Source: Spirochaetaceae bacterium (lineage in GTDB: Bacteria; Spirochaetota; Spirochaetia; Treponematales; Breznakiellaceae). Taken from it: a stretch of DNA of 6,090 bases. This document shows positions 4,956 through 6,090 of the stretch, piece by piece (positions within the stretch are counted from its first letter, which is position 1; each line of letters starts with the position of its first letter). The translations under genes were made by a program, and so were the position numbers. Location: positions 1-6,090 of the forward strand of contig JAIRMY010000003.1 in the NCBI GenBank assembly GCA_031258335.1, in the 5' to 3' direction. The notes beneath the pieces are model-generated. The model made no database searches. It saw nothing but the letters and a program-made list of their open reading frames with translations, and had not been told where the DNA came from.

Positions 4956-6090
4956 ATGGGAAATAACGATGGAAAATTAACGGTATCGGAGCTTACCGGT
5001 TTAATAAAACGCAAATTGGAAGACGGTTTTGGGCCGCTCTGCGTCGAGGGGGAGTTGTCTAACTGCCGGCCTTCCAGCGTGGGTCATCTTTACTTTACGC
5101 TGAAAGATTCCGGAGCGGCGATTTCCGCGGTGATGTTTAGGAACAGCGCGGTAAGGCTCAACTTCGCGCTGAAGGATGGGATGCTACTGCGGGCTAAGGG
5201 GCGGCTTTCCGTGTACGCGCTGCGCGGAACATACCAGCTTGTCTGCGAGGCGCTGGAACCGGCGGGAACCGGAGACATACTGGCGATGCTGGAGGCGCGG
5301 AAACGCGCCCTTGCCGCGGAGGGGCTTTTTGACGAAAGCCGTAAGCGTCCCATTCCCCGTTTTCCCGAAACCGTGGCTGTGGTAAGTTCGCCATCAGGCG
5401 CGGCGCTGCAAGACATACTCAACATACTCCGCAGGCGGGCCGCCGGTCTCCGTGTGATAGTGTTGCCCGCTCCTGTGCAGGGGGCCGATGCCGCTACGGT
5501 AATAGCGCGTCGCATAGTAGAGGCAAACCGCTGGAACATCGCCGATACGCTGATCATAGGGCGCGGCGGCGGTTCGCTAGAAGATCTGCTCCCTTTTTCC
5601 GAAGAATGCGTCGTGCGGGCAGTCGCCGCGTCCGCGATACCGGTGATAAGCGCGGTGGGGCACGAGATTGACTGGGCGCTCTCTGATTTTGCCGCCGACC
5701 TACGGGCGCCTACGCCGTCAGCGGCGGCGGAACTTGTAAGCGAAAACCGCGCCGATACGCTCAGGGCGGTGAGAGCCTTCGCAAACAACCTTTGCGAAAC
5801 CATACGCGGGCGGCTGGGGCAGGCGCGGATTCTGCTCAAGCCCTTTGGCGGCGATTATCTTGAGCGGCAGTTCCGCGCCATACTACAGCCCCGGCTTTTA
5901 CGTTTCGATGACGCAAAAGAGGCGCTGCTCCGCGCCGCGTCAGAACGGGCAAAAGAACTGCGCCGGCGTTTAGAGCTTGTCCGCGCCACGCTTAACGCCG
6001 CCAATCCCAACGCGATTTTGGAACGCGGGCTATCCCTCGTAACAAACGCCGCGACAGGCGCGGTAGTCCGGCGAGGAAGCGATGTAAAGG
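4956..6090 (+). CDS. xseA: Exodeoxyribonuclease VII large subunit, C-terminus cut by the window
   Basis: Open from the ATG at 4956 to the right edge (378 codons). With the small subunit XseB it forms exonuclease VII, which degrades single-stranded DNA from both ends into acid-soluble oligonucleotides in DNA repair. Residues about 7-105 form the OB-fold DNA-binding domain (LTVSELTGLIK, VEGELSNCRPSSVGHLYFTLKD). The catalytic domain shows VVSSPSGAALQDIL, GRGGGSLEDL (202-211), SAVGHEIDW and DLRAPTPSAAAELV. D153, R203, H236 and D239 align at a constant offset of two with the E. coli residues D155, R205, H238 and D241 reported as essential. A helical region follows, then the C-terminal LERGLSLVTN block; probably only some tens of residues are missing. 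The start has no clear Shine-Dalgarno. An in-frame TTG at 4941 with AGG 9 nt upstream would add five residues, but the ATG matches family length. A downstream xseB would be expected outside the window. Confidence 0.96.
   Translation, partial: MGNNDGKLTVSELTGLIKRKLEDGFGPLCVEGELSNCRPSSVGHLYFTLKDSGAAISAVMFRNSAVRLNFALKDGMLLRAKGRLSVYALRGTYQLVCEALEPAGTGDILAMLEARKRALAAEGLFDESRKRPIPRFPETVAVVSSPSGAALQDILNILRRRAAGLRVIVLPAPVQGADAATVIARRIVEANRWNIADTLIIGRGGGSLEDLLPFSEECVVRAVAASAIPVISAVGHEIDWALSDFAADLRAPTPSAAAELVSENRADTLRAVRAFANNLCETIRGRLGQARILLKPFGGDYLERQFRAILQPRLLRFDDAKEALLRAASERAKELRRRLELVRATLNAANPNAILERGLSLVTNAATGAVVRRGSDVK

Noticed and set aside
5090..5839. Minus-strand open frame of 249 codons antisense to xseA
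   Set aside because: Its product is a Ser/Ala/Arg-rich string with no recognisable domain, and it lies wholly opposite the conserved xseA frame. It is the expected by-product of GC-rich codons.

Overview
The window is a gene-dense bacterial segment with five protein genes and no RNA genes, CRISPR array or recognisable insertion sequence. Four genes lie on the minus strand and read leftwards from about 4.9 kb: a FIST-domain sensor protein, a large soluble hybrid histidine kinase, a stand-alone receiver protein, and the 5' part of a citramalate synthase-type gene (cimA) that leaves the left edge. On the plus strand, xseA (exodeoxyribonuclease VII large subunit) diverges from the FIST gene and leaves the right edge. 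The organism cannot be fixed from this alone. Moderate GC, the family versions present and a long poly-G tract would fit a spirochaete (termite-gut Treponema-like) or another anaerobic gut bacterium. This is an inference, not an identification.

The centre of interest is the signalling unit at 360-4818. The FIST gene is followed after 6 nt by the kinase gene, and the kinase stop overlaps the receiver start by 17 nt, so the three are almost certainly one transcript. A good sigma70-type promoter (TTGAAA-N17-TATATT, minus strand, 4911-4939) sits upstream of the FIST gene. The kinase has no membrane segment. It carries PAS-like sensor regions, HisKA, HATPase, an internal receiver and an HPt domain, so it encodes a full His-Asp-His relay. 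The small receiver protein is the natural final acceptor. The layout resembles the established pairing of FIST-family NosP proteins (haem/nitric oxide sensors) with co-transcribed hybrid kinases such as NahK, so the FIST protein may be the ligand-sensing input that controls the kinase. The output is unknown because the receiver has no effector domain.

The flanking genes are housekeeping. cimA starts 48 nt after the receiver stop, and that gap holds a run of 14 G (coding strand), a candidate length-variable tract. The 137-nt divergent region between the FIST gene and xseA carries overlapping opposed promoter-like elements, an 11-bp palindrome over the -10 region, and two mutually exclusive inverted repeats in the predicted FIST leader. 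The signalling operon looks AT-richer in places than cimA and xseA, which fits an accessory module placed between conserved genes. The only intergenic stretches are 312-359, 3649-3654 and 4819-4955.
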